This document shows, piece after piece, positions 1 to 6,363 of a stretch of 7,227 bases of DNA. Where the stretch lies: assembly GCA_037445875.1 (NCBI GenBank), contig JBBIJR010000118.1:1-7227 (forward strand), written 5' to 3'. The position numbers and the translations under genes are program-made. The stretch comes from JBBIJR01 sp037445875. GTDB taxonomy: Bacteria > CLD3 > SB21. Position 1 is the first letter of the stretch. Each line of letters opens with the position of its first letter. The notes beneath the pieces were generated by a model, which had not been told where the DNA came from, did not search any database, and saw only the letters and a program-made list of their open reading frames with translations.

Positions 1-69
1 TTTCTCGCTGCGCTCGAAATGACACACGGCCCCCCGGATTTCTCGCTGCGCTCGAAATGACACACGGCC
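1..69. repeat. Two direct copies of a 31-bp repeat, 38-bp period
   Basis: Positions 1-31 and 39-69 are identical. Each begins TTTCTCGCTGCGCTCGAAAT and ends GACACACGGCC, with a 7-base spacer between them. The first copy begins at the window edge, so the array may extend further left. It lies immediately 3' of glgC in non-coding DNA. From memory, the core (reverse strand TTTCGAGCGCAGCGAGAAA) resembles a short dispersed intergenic repeat seen in many unrelated bacterial genomes. TTTC/GAAA termini give a little dyad symmetry, but there is no strong hairpin. Confidence 0.8.
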
Positions 70-81
70 ACACCGCCCCCT

Positions 82-1326
82 TTACATCAGGTGAGTGTTC
101 TTGGCGATGACGACGATACCGGAGGGAGTGACGAAGAATTTCTTGCGGTCCTCTTCGAGGTTGTGACCGATCTCGTAGCCTTCGGGAATGCGCACGTTCT
201 TATCGATGATAGCGCGGCGGATCTTCGCGCGCCGGCCGACGTCGACGTTGTTGAAGAGGATCGACTGTTCGACCAGCGCGTAGCTGTGAACACGCACGTT
301 GGCCGATAGGAGCGAGCCCACGACCTTGCCGCCGCTGATGATGACCCCTCCGGAGACGATGGAGTCGGTGGCCACACCGATCCGGCCCCCGTCGTGCGTT
401 TCGGAAAAAACGGTCTTGGCCGGCGGATACTGGCCCTGATACGTGCGAATGGGCCACTCAATGTCGTACAAATTGAAAACCGGCGAGACCGAGACGAGGT
501 CCATGCTGCACTCGTAGTAGCTGTCCAGCGTTCCGATGTCCCTCCAGTACGGTCTTTCCGTCTTGTTCTCATCCTGAAAATTGTAGGCGAACACCCGGTA
601 ACCCTCGAGCATCGAAGGAATGACATTCTTCCCGAAGTCGTGGTGCGATTCCTTGCGCTTGGCGTCGTCGATGAGGACCTTGGCGAGCGCGTTGGCGCTG
701 AACACGTATACGCCCATGTTGATGTAGCAGGCGTCCTCCTTGTGCGGCAGCGGCTTTGGTTCCTGCGGCTTCTCCTGGAACCCCACGACCTGATTGTCGT
801 CGTTGACGACCATCACGCCGAACTGATGGGCCTGGTCGAGAGGGACCTCGATGCCCGAAACCGTGAGGTCGGCGTTCTGCGCGATGTGGTACTGGAGCAT
901 CTTGAGGTAGTCCATCTTGTAGATGTGGTCGCCGGACAGGATGATCACGTAGTCGGGCCGTTCGTCCTGCAGGATGTGCAGGTTCTGGAACACCGCGTCG
1001 GCCGTTCCCTGGTACCAGTGATTGGCGGTGCGGAACTGCGGCGGAATGGAGTAGATGAATTCCCCCAACTCGCCGTTGAGGAAGCTCCAGCCTTCGCGGA
1101 TGTGCGTGTCGAGCGACTGCGATTTGTACTGGGTGATCAGGTAGACCTTCCGGAAGCCCGAGTTGATCGCATTGGAGAGCGTGAAGTCGATGATGCGGTA
1201 TTTCCCTCCGAACGGCACGGCCGGCTTGCTGCGGTCCTTGGTGAGCGGGTAAAGGCGCTCGCCCTGTCCACCGGCGAGGATGATCGTGAGCGTTTTTCGA
1301 AACAACTGCGACGAGAGCGGTATCAT
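82..1326 (-). CDS. glgC: Glucose-1-phosphate adenylyltransferase (ADP-glucose pyrophosphorylase)
   Basis: Makes ADP-glucose and pyrophosphate from ATP and glucose-1-phosphate, the committed cytosolic step of bacterial glycogen synthesis. The 414-aa protein matches the family length. The N-terminal nucleotidyltransferase domain shows AGGQGERLYPLT (residues 18-29), the SKPAVPFGGKYRIIDF block (33-48), WYQGTADAV (104-112), SGDHIYKMDY (131-140) and FQEKP (183-187). Asp133 and Lys186 align with E. coli catalytic Asp142 and glucose-1-phosphate-binding Lys195. Lys42 aligns with the fructose-bisphosphate-site Lys39, so allosteric control is likely. A left-handed beta-helix follows in the C-terminal part. 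The frame is open up to an ATG at 1449, but the ATG at 1326 is preferred. It has GGAG (1333-1336) six bases upstream, and conserved homology begins just after it. No glgA or glgB is present in the window. No terminator is visible in the 81 bases downstream. Confidence 0.96.
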   Translation of the reverse strand: MIPLSSQLFRKTLTIILAGGQGERLYPLTKDRSKPAVPFGGKYRIIDFTLSNAINSGFRKVYLITQYKSQSLDTHIREGWSFLNGELGEFIYSIPPQFRTANHWYQGTADAVFQNLHILQDERPDYVIILSGDHIYKMDYLKMLQYHIAQNADLTVSGIEVPLDQAHQFGVMVVNDDNQVVGFQEKPQEPKPLPHKEDACYINMGVYVFSANALAKVLIDDAKRKESHHDFGKNVIPSMLEGYRVFAYNFQDENKTERPYWRDIGTLDSYYECSMDLVSVSPVFNLYDIEWPIRTYQGQYPPAKTVFSETHDGGRIGVATDSIVSGGVIISGGKVVGSLLSANVRVHSYALVEQSILFNNVDVGRRAKIRRAIIDKNVRIPEGYEIGHNLEEDRKKFFVTPSGIVVIAKNTHLM

Positions 1327-1503
1327 CGCGTACTCCGTGAACCGGTCGTTTGAGTGGGCGGGGAACCGCATGAATCTACGCATTCCCTTGTAGAGTGGCA
1401 ACGAAAAAACCGGTCCTGCTTTCCGCGATAGAAAGGCCGCTGTGGTCATACCGCAACAGGTGTTTGTGTTGTATCTTGCAGGAGCGGGATGGACAGGCTG
1501 CTA

Positions 1504-1576
1504 TTGGGCTGAAGCCCAAGAAGATCCTTTGTAATCTAAGATTGGTTCCCTTCATTATCTACGAGCTAAAGCTCGT
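1504..1576. repeat. Pair of REP-like palindromes
   Basis: Two perfect 7-bp-stem hairpins with 2-base loops lie 57 bases apart, start to start. The first is TTGGGCT-GA-AGCCCAA (1504-1519) and the second is ACGAGCT-AA-AGCTCGT (1561-1576). They share the pattern GRGCT-RA-AGCYC, so they look like related elements rather than chance hairpins. In other genomes, short GGCT-RA-AGCC palindromes arranged in pairs occur as REP/BIME-like dispersed elements, sometimes mobilised by Y1 (RAYT-type) transposases. No transposase is in this window. The equal-length stems lack a following T-run, so they are not typical terminators. Confidence 0.6.
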
Positions 1577-1646
1577 GGCAATGGGGTGTGCTTTCCACGA
1601 CCTCCACCTCCTTACGCCGGTCCACGTCTGCGGATTCACGGTGTGC

Positions 1647-1677
1647 AAAAAAAATCCCGACCGGAACGATCGGGATT
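1647..1677 (-). terminator. Intrinsic terminator of the TonB-like gene
   Basis: On the minus strand, an 8-bp stem AATCCCGA / TCGGGATT (1653-1660 and 1670-1677) with a 9-base loop runs directly into eight T residues (A-run at 1647-1654 on the plus strand). It sits 48 bases beyond the stop codon of the minus-strand gene ending at 1726. This is a textbook Rho-independent signal and would insulate glgC from that gene. Confidence 0.92.
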
Positions 1678-1725
1678 GACTTGACCTCTTCAGCCACCGG
1701 CGCCTCTTTCACCGGGGGCCGTTGA

Positions 1726-2736
1726 TTAGCGACTGAATACGAACGACTGCGAAGCGGTGACGCTATTATTCTTTTTCATTCTCGGGAAGCGCCACGCTTT
1801 GATCTTGCCAGCGACTGCGGAGGCGAAGGCGTCGCTGCGGGTGGTATTTTCCATCACGGTCACGGAGACCACGCGGCCTGTATGGTCGACCCGGATACGC
1901 ACACTGATCTTGCCCTTCAGCGCGGCGTCGTCCTTGAGAAAACGTTGGTACGTCGCCTGGATCGCGGGCTCGTACTGCTGAATCGTCGATGCGATTTCCG
2001 CGGCGGACACGCCGGAGGATGCCGGCGCATCGATGCGCGCCTTTTCGAACGTCACCAACTGTCCCGTCGGACGGTCGACGCGCAGCGAACTGCCGATCTC
2101 ATTGGCGTTAAGCGTAACCTGACTACCGGTCACGGTCTCCTGACTGCCGACGAGTTGCGAGGAGACTACGTACGTGCCCGGACGGCCGTTGTCCACGGCC
2201 GTGGCCAGCATCAGGTTCTCGAAACCCGGCAGGGAGGAACCGGAATTCAGGCCGCCGAAGCGGTCGGTGACTCCGGACTCGACCTTCTTCAACGTACCGC
2301 CGAGTTGTGAGAGCTGCTGCATCTTCTGCATCATCTTCTGTTTGATCATACTCTGGAAGGCGTCGCGTTGAACTTTGATATTGCCCGTGCGGTCCGTGCG
2401 TCCGTTGGTTTTGACGTCGGTGCGGGCGTCGACGGGGGCGGGTTCGGGCGCCGGGTCAACCAGATTGAGGTCGTCGGCCGAAAGCCCGAGCACACGCGGG
2501 TACTTCTTGACGAATTGGCTTATGTCGAACTCCGGCGCAAATCGCCGTTCCTGCAGCGCCTGATGGAGCAGAAGTCCGTAGGTTAGCAGCAGCGTGACGA
2601 AGAATATCGCCGCGTACCGCCTGTCCAGTGTCTGCCACAGGCTCTTCTTGAATTCGGACGGAAATGCGACGATGCGATAAGGCTTGGAAATGGCCGCAGT
2701 CGCCGCCGCACCTGAAGCACTCATTGTCGTTTTCAT
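1726..2736 (-). CDS. AgmX/PglI (TonB-like) C-terminal domain membrane protein
   Basis: A 336-aa protein. It has a cytoplasmic N-terminus (about 1-40), one membrane helix (about 41-58, starting YAAIFFVTLLLTYG), a short Pro/Ala stretch (94-103), a Met/Lys/Gln-rich helix (130-142), a low-complexity middle, and a C-terminal domain (about 246-336). That last domain has the AgmX/PglI or TonB-type layout: a pre-helix, then LKGKISVRIRVDHTGRV (273-289), a helix, and WRFP (315-318) before a terminal beta strand. Family members are inner-membrane-anchored periplasmic proteins linked to energised envelope transport or gliding machinery; the exact role here is unknown. The start at 2736 is strongly favoured by AGGAGGAGTT immediately upstream, although the frame is open to a TTG at 2817. 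No exbB or exbD is adjacent. The gene is monocistronic and has its own terminator. Confidence 0.85.
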   Translation of the reverse strand: MKTTMSASGAAATAAISKPYRIVAFPSEFKKSLWQTLDRRYAAIFFVTLLLTYGLLLHQALQERRFAPEFDISQFVKKYPRVLGLSADDLNLVDPAPEPAPVDARTDVKTNGRTDRTGNIKVQRDAFQSMIKQKMMQKMQQLSQLGGTLKKVESGVTDRFGGLNSGSSLPGFENLMLATAVDNGRPGTYVVSSQLVGSQETVTGSQVTLNANEIGSSLRVDRPTGQLVTFEKARIDAPASSGVSAAEIASTIQQYEPAIQATYQRFLKDDAALKGKISVRIRVDHTGRVVSVTVMENTTRSDAFASAVAGKIKAWRFPRMKKNNSVTASQSFVFSR

Positions 2737-3110
2737 AACTCCTCCTGATGGTTTGTTCTCGATTCGCTTGGAGATTATCTCAACCTCCATGCCAATAGAT
2801 AAGTAATTAAAAATCAATCATCCGAAATCCTGATGATGGACCATTGTCGGCATGCATGCGGTTTTCATACTCCTTTAATACCGCTCAAATTCTGCAAAGT
2901 GTGCGCACGCGGTACGGGCGAATTGCGTGAAAGTCTGACGCTGTGGAAGTTTTGGAGTGTGAAATAGGCGAAGCGGCACCTGTGGTTCTTGGGTGGGCGG
3001 TGTTGCGGAAAAACAGCTTGCCTTAGTCAAGGTGGCTGTTTATTTTGTGCTTGATATTACCGGTGACGCAGGGTATATTGCGGCCACCGTTTTTCTTTCT
3101 TCTCAGGCTC
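2737..3110. other. Divergent intergenic region with regulatory DNA
   Basis: 374 bases separate the minus-strand TonB-like gene from the plus-strand carbonic anhydrase operon. The part next to the minus-strand gene (about 2790-2880) is AT-rich. It holds a GAGAT-T-ATCTC palindrome (2771-2781) in the likely leader and a GCATGCATGC palindrome (2850-2859). I could not identify a convincing promoter for the minus-strand gene. The right end holds the operon promoter (3051-3079) and an AAACAGC/GCTGTTT inverted repeat (3011-3041). The middle (about 2880-3000) shows nothing I recognise. Confidence 0.6.
3051..3079 (+). promoter_or_regulatory. Sigma-70-type promoter of the carbonic anhydrase operon
   Basis: TTGATA (3051-3056), a 17-base spacer, and TATATT (3074-3079) are close to the -35/-10 consensus. 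They predict a start near A3086, giving a leader of about 25 bases before the ATG at 3111. A weaker alternative, TTGCCT-N17-TATTTT (3018-3046), lies just upstream. The promoter position also argues against translation starting at the upstream in-frame ATG at 3045. Confidence 0.7.
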
Positions 3111-3650
3111 ATGATCACCCAGTTCCTCGAGAAACTTCCCCTGCTACCCGAATCGGTGTTCGTGGCGCCTGGTGCTCGCGTTATCGGCGATGTGGAAATG
3201 GGGGAAGAGTGCAGCGTGTGGTTCAATGCCGTCGTGCGGGGCGACGTAAACTATGTACGGATCGGGCGGAGGACGAACATACAGGACGGGGCCATTATCC
3301 ACGTGACGCTCAACCGAAATCCGACCGTGATCGGGGACGAAGTGACGATCGGTCACGGGGCCATTCTTCACGGATGTACGATCAAAGACCGCGTGCTGAT
3401 TGGCATGGGGGCGAAGGTGCTGGACCGGGCGGTGGTCGGACGGTATTCGATCATCGCTGCGGGGGCGGTCGTGCGCGAGGGATTCGAGGTGCCGGAACGG
3501 ACGCTGATGGCGGGCGTGCCGGCCCGGCCGGTACGGGAAGTGAATGACGAGGAGATGAAAAAGATCGAGGTTTCGGCCCAGAATTACATTCACTACGTGG
3601 AGGACTACCGACGACTGCGTCTCTTCGACCCACCCACCAACCACGGATAA
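3111..3650 (+). CDS. Gamma-carbonic anhydrase family hexapeptide-repeat protein
   Basis: A 179-aa left-handed beta-helix protein, the normal length for the short YrdA/PaaY/CamH-like branch of the gamma-carbonic anhydrases. Family proteins are trimers that bind a metal between subunits with three histidines. Here these are His64 (in IIHVT) and His82 and His87 (in IGHGAILHG). RGDVNYVRIGRRTNIQDG (43-60) is the family's signature block, including the Arg and Asp that stabilise the trimer and the Gln of the active site. The acidic loop of the Methanosarcina Cam enzyme appears to be absent, as in CamH-type members, and many such homologues lack measured CO2-hydratase activity. The start at 3111 gives the expected N-terminus and follows the promoter, although its ribosome site (AGG, three bases upstream) is weak. 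It is the first gene of an operon, with 3 nt to the next. Confidence 0.9.
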   Translation: MITQFLEKLPLLPESVFVAPGARVIGDVEMGEECSVWFNAVVRGDVNYVRIGRRTNIQDGAIIHVTLNRNPTVIGDEVTIGHGAILHGCTIKDRVLIGMGAKVLDRAVVGRYSIIAAGAVVREGFEVPERTLMAGVPARPVREVNDEEMKKIEVSAQNYIHYVEDYRRLRLFDPPTNHG

Positions 3651-3653
3651 GCC

Positions 3654-4025
3654 ATGTCAACGAAGATTCTGATCATCGATGACGATGTGGACCATTTGCG
3701 CGTGACCGCAAAAATCCTGAGCGACATGGGCCAGTTCAACGTAGTCACCAGTTCCCAGAGCACCGACGCGCTCGACGTCGTAAGAAAAGAAAAGCCCGAC
3801 GTGCTGCTGCTGGACATCATGATGCCCAAGGTGGACGGGTTTACGATCTGCAAGAGCATCAAAGAGTCCGACGATCTGAAACACATCCGCATTGTCGTAT
3901 ACTCCGCCAAGATCTTCGACGTGGACAAGAAGAAAGCGCTGCGGCTCGGCGCCGACGCCTACGTTTCCAAGATCATCGAATCCAACAAACTGATCGACAC
4001 GATCAACGAACTGACCAAGTCGTAG
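3654..4025 (+). CDS. Stand-alone CheY-like response regulator receiver
   Basis: A 123-aa single receiver domain with no output domain. The acidic pocket is Asp9-Asp10-Asp11, the phospho-accepting Asp is Asp54 (LLLDIMMPKVDG), Ser84 occupies the switch Thr/Ser position, Tyr103 is the aromatic switch, and Lys106 is the conserved lysine. All residues needed for phosphorylation are therefore present. The usual Pro after the lysine is replaced by Ile (VSKII). It starts 3 nt after the carbonic anhydrase stop, has only a weak ribosome site, and is probably translationally coupled. With no kinase nearby, the cognate partner is unknown. The adjacent MBL-fold hydrolase (10-nt gap) is a plausible output partner, because receivers and this hydrolase type are also found associated in other bacteria; that link is inference. 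Confidence 0.93.
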   Translation: MSTKILIIDDDVDHLRVTAKILSDMGQFNVVTSSQSTDALDVVRKEKPDVLLLDIMMPKVDGFTICKSIKESDDLKHIRIVVYSAKIFDVDKKKALRLGADAYVSKIIESNKLIDTINELTKS

Positions 4026-4035
4026 GACCGATCCG

Positions 4036-4914
4036 ATGAAATACACCTTCTGGGGCGTTCGCGGCTCCATCCCCACGCCCGGGCCGGAAACGGTCGGTTA
4101 CGGAGGCAACACCTCCTGCGGCGAACTGTGGCTGGACGACAGCAATCTGATCGTGTTCGACGCGGGTTCCGGAATCCGGCCGCTAGGCAACAGCCTCCTC
4201 CAGCGCGGCATCAAACCCGTGGAGGCGATCATTCTGCTCAGCCACACGCACTGGGACCATATCCAGGGATTCCCGTTCTTCGTCCCCGCCTTCATTCCCG
4301 GCAACAAGTTCGTCATCTGCGGGCACGAGGAGGCGGACGTCAAGCTGGACGAGATCATCAAGGACCAGATGAAGAGTGCGTATTTTCCGATCGAATTGAG
4401 CGACATGCCCGCGTCAATCGGGTTCAAGCGGCTCTACGAGGGGAAGTTCAAGATCAGCGGCGCCCGCGTCGACACGATCTATCTGAACCATCCCGGGTTC
4501 GCGCTGGGCTACCGGGTGGAGTACGAAGGAAAGTCCGTGGTCTACGTCAGCGACAATGAGCCCTATCCGGTCGAGGCCACGGACGAGCCGCTGTACGCGC
4601 AGATGAAGTACAAAGGCAAGAACAACTACCGCATCATCGAATTCTCCAAAGGGGCCGATCTGCTGGTGCACGACTGCCAGTATACCCCGGACGAATACAA
4701 GTCGAAGGTCGGATGGGGCCACTCACCGTACGATTACGTGGCGGAGATCGCGTGGAAGGCGGGCGTCAAACGTCTGGCGGTCTATCACCACGATCCCGGC
4801 CACGACGACCGGTTCGTCGACTCCATCGTGGAGTCCGTCCGCAAGCTGCTGAAGGAGAAAGGGGCCAACGTGGAGTGCTTCGGCGCACGCGAAGGACTCA
4901 GCATAGAACTGTGA
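4036..4914 (+). CDS. MBL-fold metallohydrolase, possible phosphodiesterase
   Basis: A 292-aa single-domain metallo-beta-lactamase-fold protein, probably cytoplasmic because no signal peptide is seen. The N-terminus MKYTFWGVRGSIPTPG, followed by YGGNTSC, is typical of the phosphodiesterase/RNase Z-like branch often annotated as cyclic nucleotide phosphodiesterase or TaR3-like hydrolase. All metal ligands are visible: the HTHWDH motif (His70, His72, Asp74, His75), His152 in NHPG, Asp173 in VSDNE, and the C-terminal HHDPGHDD (His251/His252). This supports an active dinuclear metal site. The substrate cannot be read from sequence. The start has AGGA (4024-4027) at a workable distance and overlaps the end of the receiver gene. 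The stop codon is embedded in the inverted repeat at 4910-4923. Confidence 0.9.
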   Translation: MKYTFWGVRGSIPTPGPETVGYGGNTSCGELWLDDSNLIVFDAGSGIRPLGNSLLQRGIKPVEAIILLSHTHWDHIQGFPFFVPAFIPGNKFVICGHEEADVKLDEIIKDQMKSAYFPIELSDMPASIGFKRLYEGKFKISGARVDTIYLNHPGFALGYRVEYEGKSVVYVSDNEPYPVEATDEPLYAQMKYKGKNNYRIIEFSKGADLLVHDCQYTPDEYKSKVGWGHSPYDYVAEIAWKAGVKRLAVYHHDPGHDDRFVDSIVESVRKLLKEKGANVECFGAREGLSIEL

Positions 4915-4923
4915 ATGTTCACA
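4910..4923. promoter_or_regulatory. Perfect inverted repeat, possible operator
   Basis: TGTGAA-TG-TTCACA is a perfect 6-bp dyad with a 2-base centre. It covers the stop codon of the MBL gene (4912-4914) and the TTCACA half could serve as a -35 box. The half-site TGTGA is the one used by CRP/FNR-superfamily regulators, but the spacing here is TGTGA-N4-TCACA rather than the CRP N6. It may be an operator for a relative or a short RNA hairpin. The regulator is not in the window. Confidence 0.4.
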
Positions 4924-4945
4924 TTAATTCCATAGCGTTTAACAT
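4918..4945 (+). promoter_or_regulatory. Possible internal promoter before the 457-aa gene
   Basis: TTCACA (4918-4923), a 16-base spacer, and TAACAT (4940-4945) give five and four of six consensus matches. They lie just before the fourth gene of the operon, where the only sizeable intergenic gap (50 nt) occurs. The -35 box coincides with half of the inverted repeat, so a protein bound there would be expected to block it. The call is tentative. Confidence 0.35.
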
Positions 4946-4964
4946 CCAAGGCTAGGAGCTGCTT

Positions 4965-6338
4965 ATGGTCATTTCGGAAATCGATGGCATCATATCCAAT
5001 CTCACGAAGAAGACCATCGAAAAAGAGGCCACGATATCTCTCAAGGACATCAAAGGCAAGGAGATCCCCAATTTCATCAAGAACTACTTCGACCGCGAGG
5101 CGGAGAAATGGATCCGCGAAGAGGCCTCGATGTTCCTCTCCTCCGGCCGGTTCAATTACGATCTGCCGGACGTGCGCAAGAAGTTCGACGAGTTGTACGA
5201 ACTGCTGAAGAACACGGCCATTTTCAACCGGCCCAAGCTGATGCGGGTCATGGAACAGGCCGTCAAGCTTCAGACGAACTTCCTGATCCAGCCGGAGCGC
5301 ACGATGGTGCAATTCGTGTACCGCGACGACGACGTCATCACACCGGCGGAAGTGATGGACTCGATGAAGTACTTCCTGGATTACGAGTACTATTACAAAG
5401 CCCTGGAGCACTACTTCCAGACCAACCAGATGGATACCATTTCCCGGGCCAAGTTCAAGAATTTCGTCCAACAGCTGGATGAGAAGGCCCTGTCGCAGAA
5501 CACGGCCGCGGCGGCTTCGAACGTTGCCAAGGTAATCGTGGGTTTCCTCAATCTGGGTCGCGACACGCAGAGCGACACGCTGGAATCTGAGATTCTCGTA
5601 CAGGCGTATCAGGACCGCAACCTGACCGAGTTTGTCGGGGCGGTCAAGCAGGCGGCGGCCAAAGGGGCGGCCCAGATCAGCGTGTCGAAGCTCGACGGGC
5701 TGTTCAAGGCTTATCTGGAAGGTGCGGCCGCAGCCGCAAGACCGGCCGAGGCGGAGTTCCTCAAGACGACCGATCTCACAAAGAAAGTGGGTGCGGGCAT
5801 CGATTCGGTGATCTACGAAGAAAAGAAAGAAGTTGTCTCGACGGACAATCTCTCGACGCTCGTATCCCAGATCGAAGAGTTCGAGGAGGAAGAAACGGAG
5901 CTCACGTCGGTGGATTTCCTGGAGGAGGAAGAGGAGGAGGACATTGTCCTGCCGCCTCCACCTCCGCCGCCGAAAGTGGAAGAGAAGCCCAAGGCAGAGG
6001 CCAAGCCGGCCGTGAAGGCCAAACCGGCCGCGGGCGAGGTCTCCGTGGCGGACCAGATGGCCGACGCGATCGCAGGCGGACTCAAACAGGCATCGGTCCT
6101 CGAGGATCTGTATCAGCTGATCGAAGACAAGGACAAGAAACACTACATCAAAAAGCTCTTCAAGAAGAAGGACAAGGAATTCTTCGACCTGCTGAACGCC
6201 CTCAATGCGTTCAAGACCTGGAAAGAGGCGAACGATCTCATCGAGGAGACGTTCTACCGCCTGGAGGTCAACCCGTATCAGAAAGAGGCGATCGATTTCA
6301 CTGACAAGGTGTACAGCCGCTACTTTGCCAAAGACTGA
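4965..6338 (+). CDS. Hypothetical two-domain protein with acidic/polyproline linker
   Basis: A 457-aa protein that I do not recognise. Residues 1 to about 265 are mostly helical and rich in Lys, Glu and aromatics. After a less ordered stretch comes an acidic cluster (304-326, including a run of six Glu), then seven consecutive prolines (330-336), then a Lys/Ala/Pro segment (337-356), and a C-terminal helical domain (about 359-457) with Trp419 and many aromatics. No signal peptide or membrane helix is seen, so it is probably cytoplasmic. A function in scaffolding or linking partners would fit the layout but is not shown. Start choice is firm: AGGAG (4954-4958) lies six bases before ATG. It is the last gene of the operon and ends just before the terminator. 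The neighbouring receiver and hydrolase suggest a signalling link. Confidence 0.9.
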   Translation: MVISEIDGIISNLTKKTIEKEATISLKDIKGKEIPNFIKNYFDREAEKWIREEASMFLSSGRFNYDLPDVRKKFDELYELLKNTAIFNRPKLMRVMEQAVKLQTNFLIQPERTMVQFVYRDDDVITPAEVMDSMKYFLDYEYYYKALEHYFQTNQMDTISRAKFKNFVQQLDEKALSQNTAAAASNVAKVIVGFLNLGRDTQSDTLESEILVQAYQDRNLTEFVGAVKQAAAKGAAQISVSKLDGLFKAYLEGAAAAARPAEAEFLKTTDLTKKVGAGIDSVIYEEKKEVVSTDNLSTLVSQIEEFEEEETELTSVDFLEEEEEEDIVLPPPPPPPKVEEKPKAEAKPAVKAKPAAGEVSVADQMADAIAGGLKQASVLEDLYQLIEDKDKKHYIKKLFKKKDKEFFDLLNALNAFKTWKEANDLIEETFYRLEVNPYQKEAIDFTDKVYSRYFAKD

Positions 6339-6363
6339 TCGCGCGTCTTCCTCGACCATAAAG

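Larger units (their letters stand above)
1327..1725. other. Intergenic region between glgC and the TonB-like gene
   Basis: About 400 bases without a convincing gene. It contains a pair of palindromes (1504-1519 and 1561-1576) and the terminator of the upstream minus-strand gene (1647-1677). The glgC promoter should lie between 1327 and about 1500. The best minus-strand match I found there, TTGCGG-N18-TCTATC (1427-1456), is too weak to call. A 94-codon plus-strand frame (1395-1679) crosses both palindromes and the terminator and has no recognisable protein character. Confidence 0.6.

Noticed and set aside
394..1353. 319-codon open frame on the plus strand opposite glgC
   Set aside because: It lies entirely within the strongly supported glgC gene on the other strand and has no recognisable protein features.
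1327..1449. N-terminal extension of GlgC to the ATG at 1449
   Set aside because: The extra 41 residues have no family counterpart. The ATG at 1326 has GGAG at ideal spacing and gives a normal-length protein.
1395..1679. 94-codon plus-strand frame in the glgC upstream region
   Set aside because: It runs through both palindromes and the intrinsic terminator, has no clear ribosome site, and its Cys-rich sequence resembles nothing I know.
2774..2797. Sigma-54-like sequence TGGCATGGAGGTTGAG on the minus strand
   Set aside because: The -24 half is good, but the -12 element has GA in place of the essential GC, and no sigma-54 activator site is visible.
2818..2868. 16-codon minus-strand leader ORF before the TonB-like gene, after AAAGGAG
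   Set aside because: GGAG is only one base from the ATG, which is too close for normal initiation. The peptide has no attenuator-like codon run.
3045..3110. Upstream ATG that would add 22 residues to the carbonic anhydrase
   Set aside because: It lies before the -10 box of the best promoter, the extra residues are unlike the family, and the family's normal N-terminus begins at 3111.
2993..3547. 184-codon plus-strand frame overlapping the carbonic anhydrase gene
   Set aside because: It is an Arg/Gly-rich out-of-frame shadow of a gene whose family motifs are in the other frame.
4785..6359. 524-codon open frame on the minus strand opposite the 457-aa gene
   Set aside because: It is antisense to a gene with a strong ribosome site, and it crosses the MBL gene end and the operon gap. 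Its Leu/Val/Arg/His-rich product mirrors the Glu/Lys-rich codons of the real gene, and it shows no family motif.
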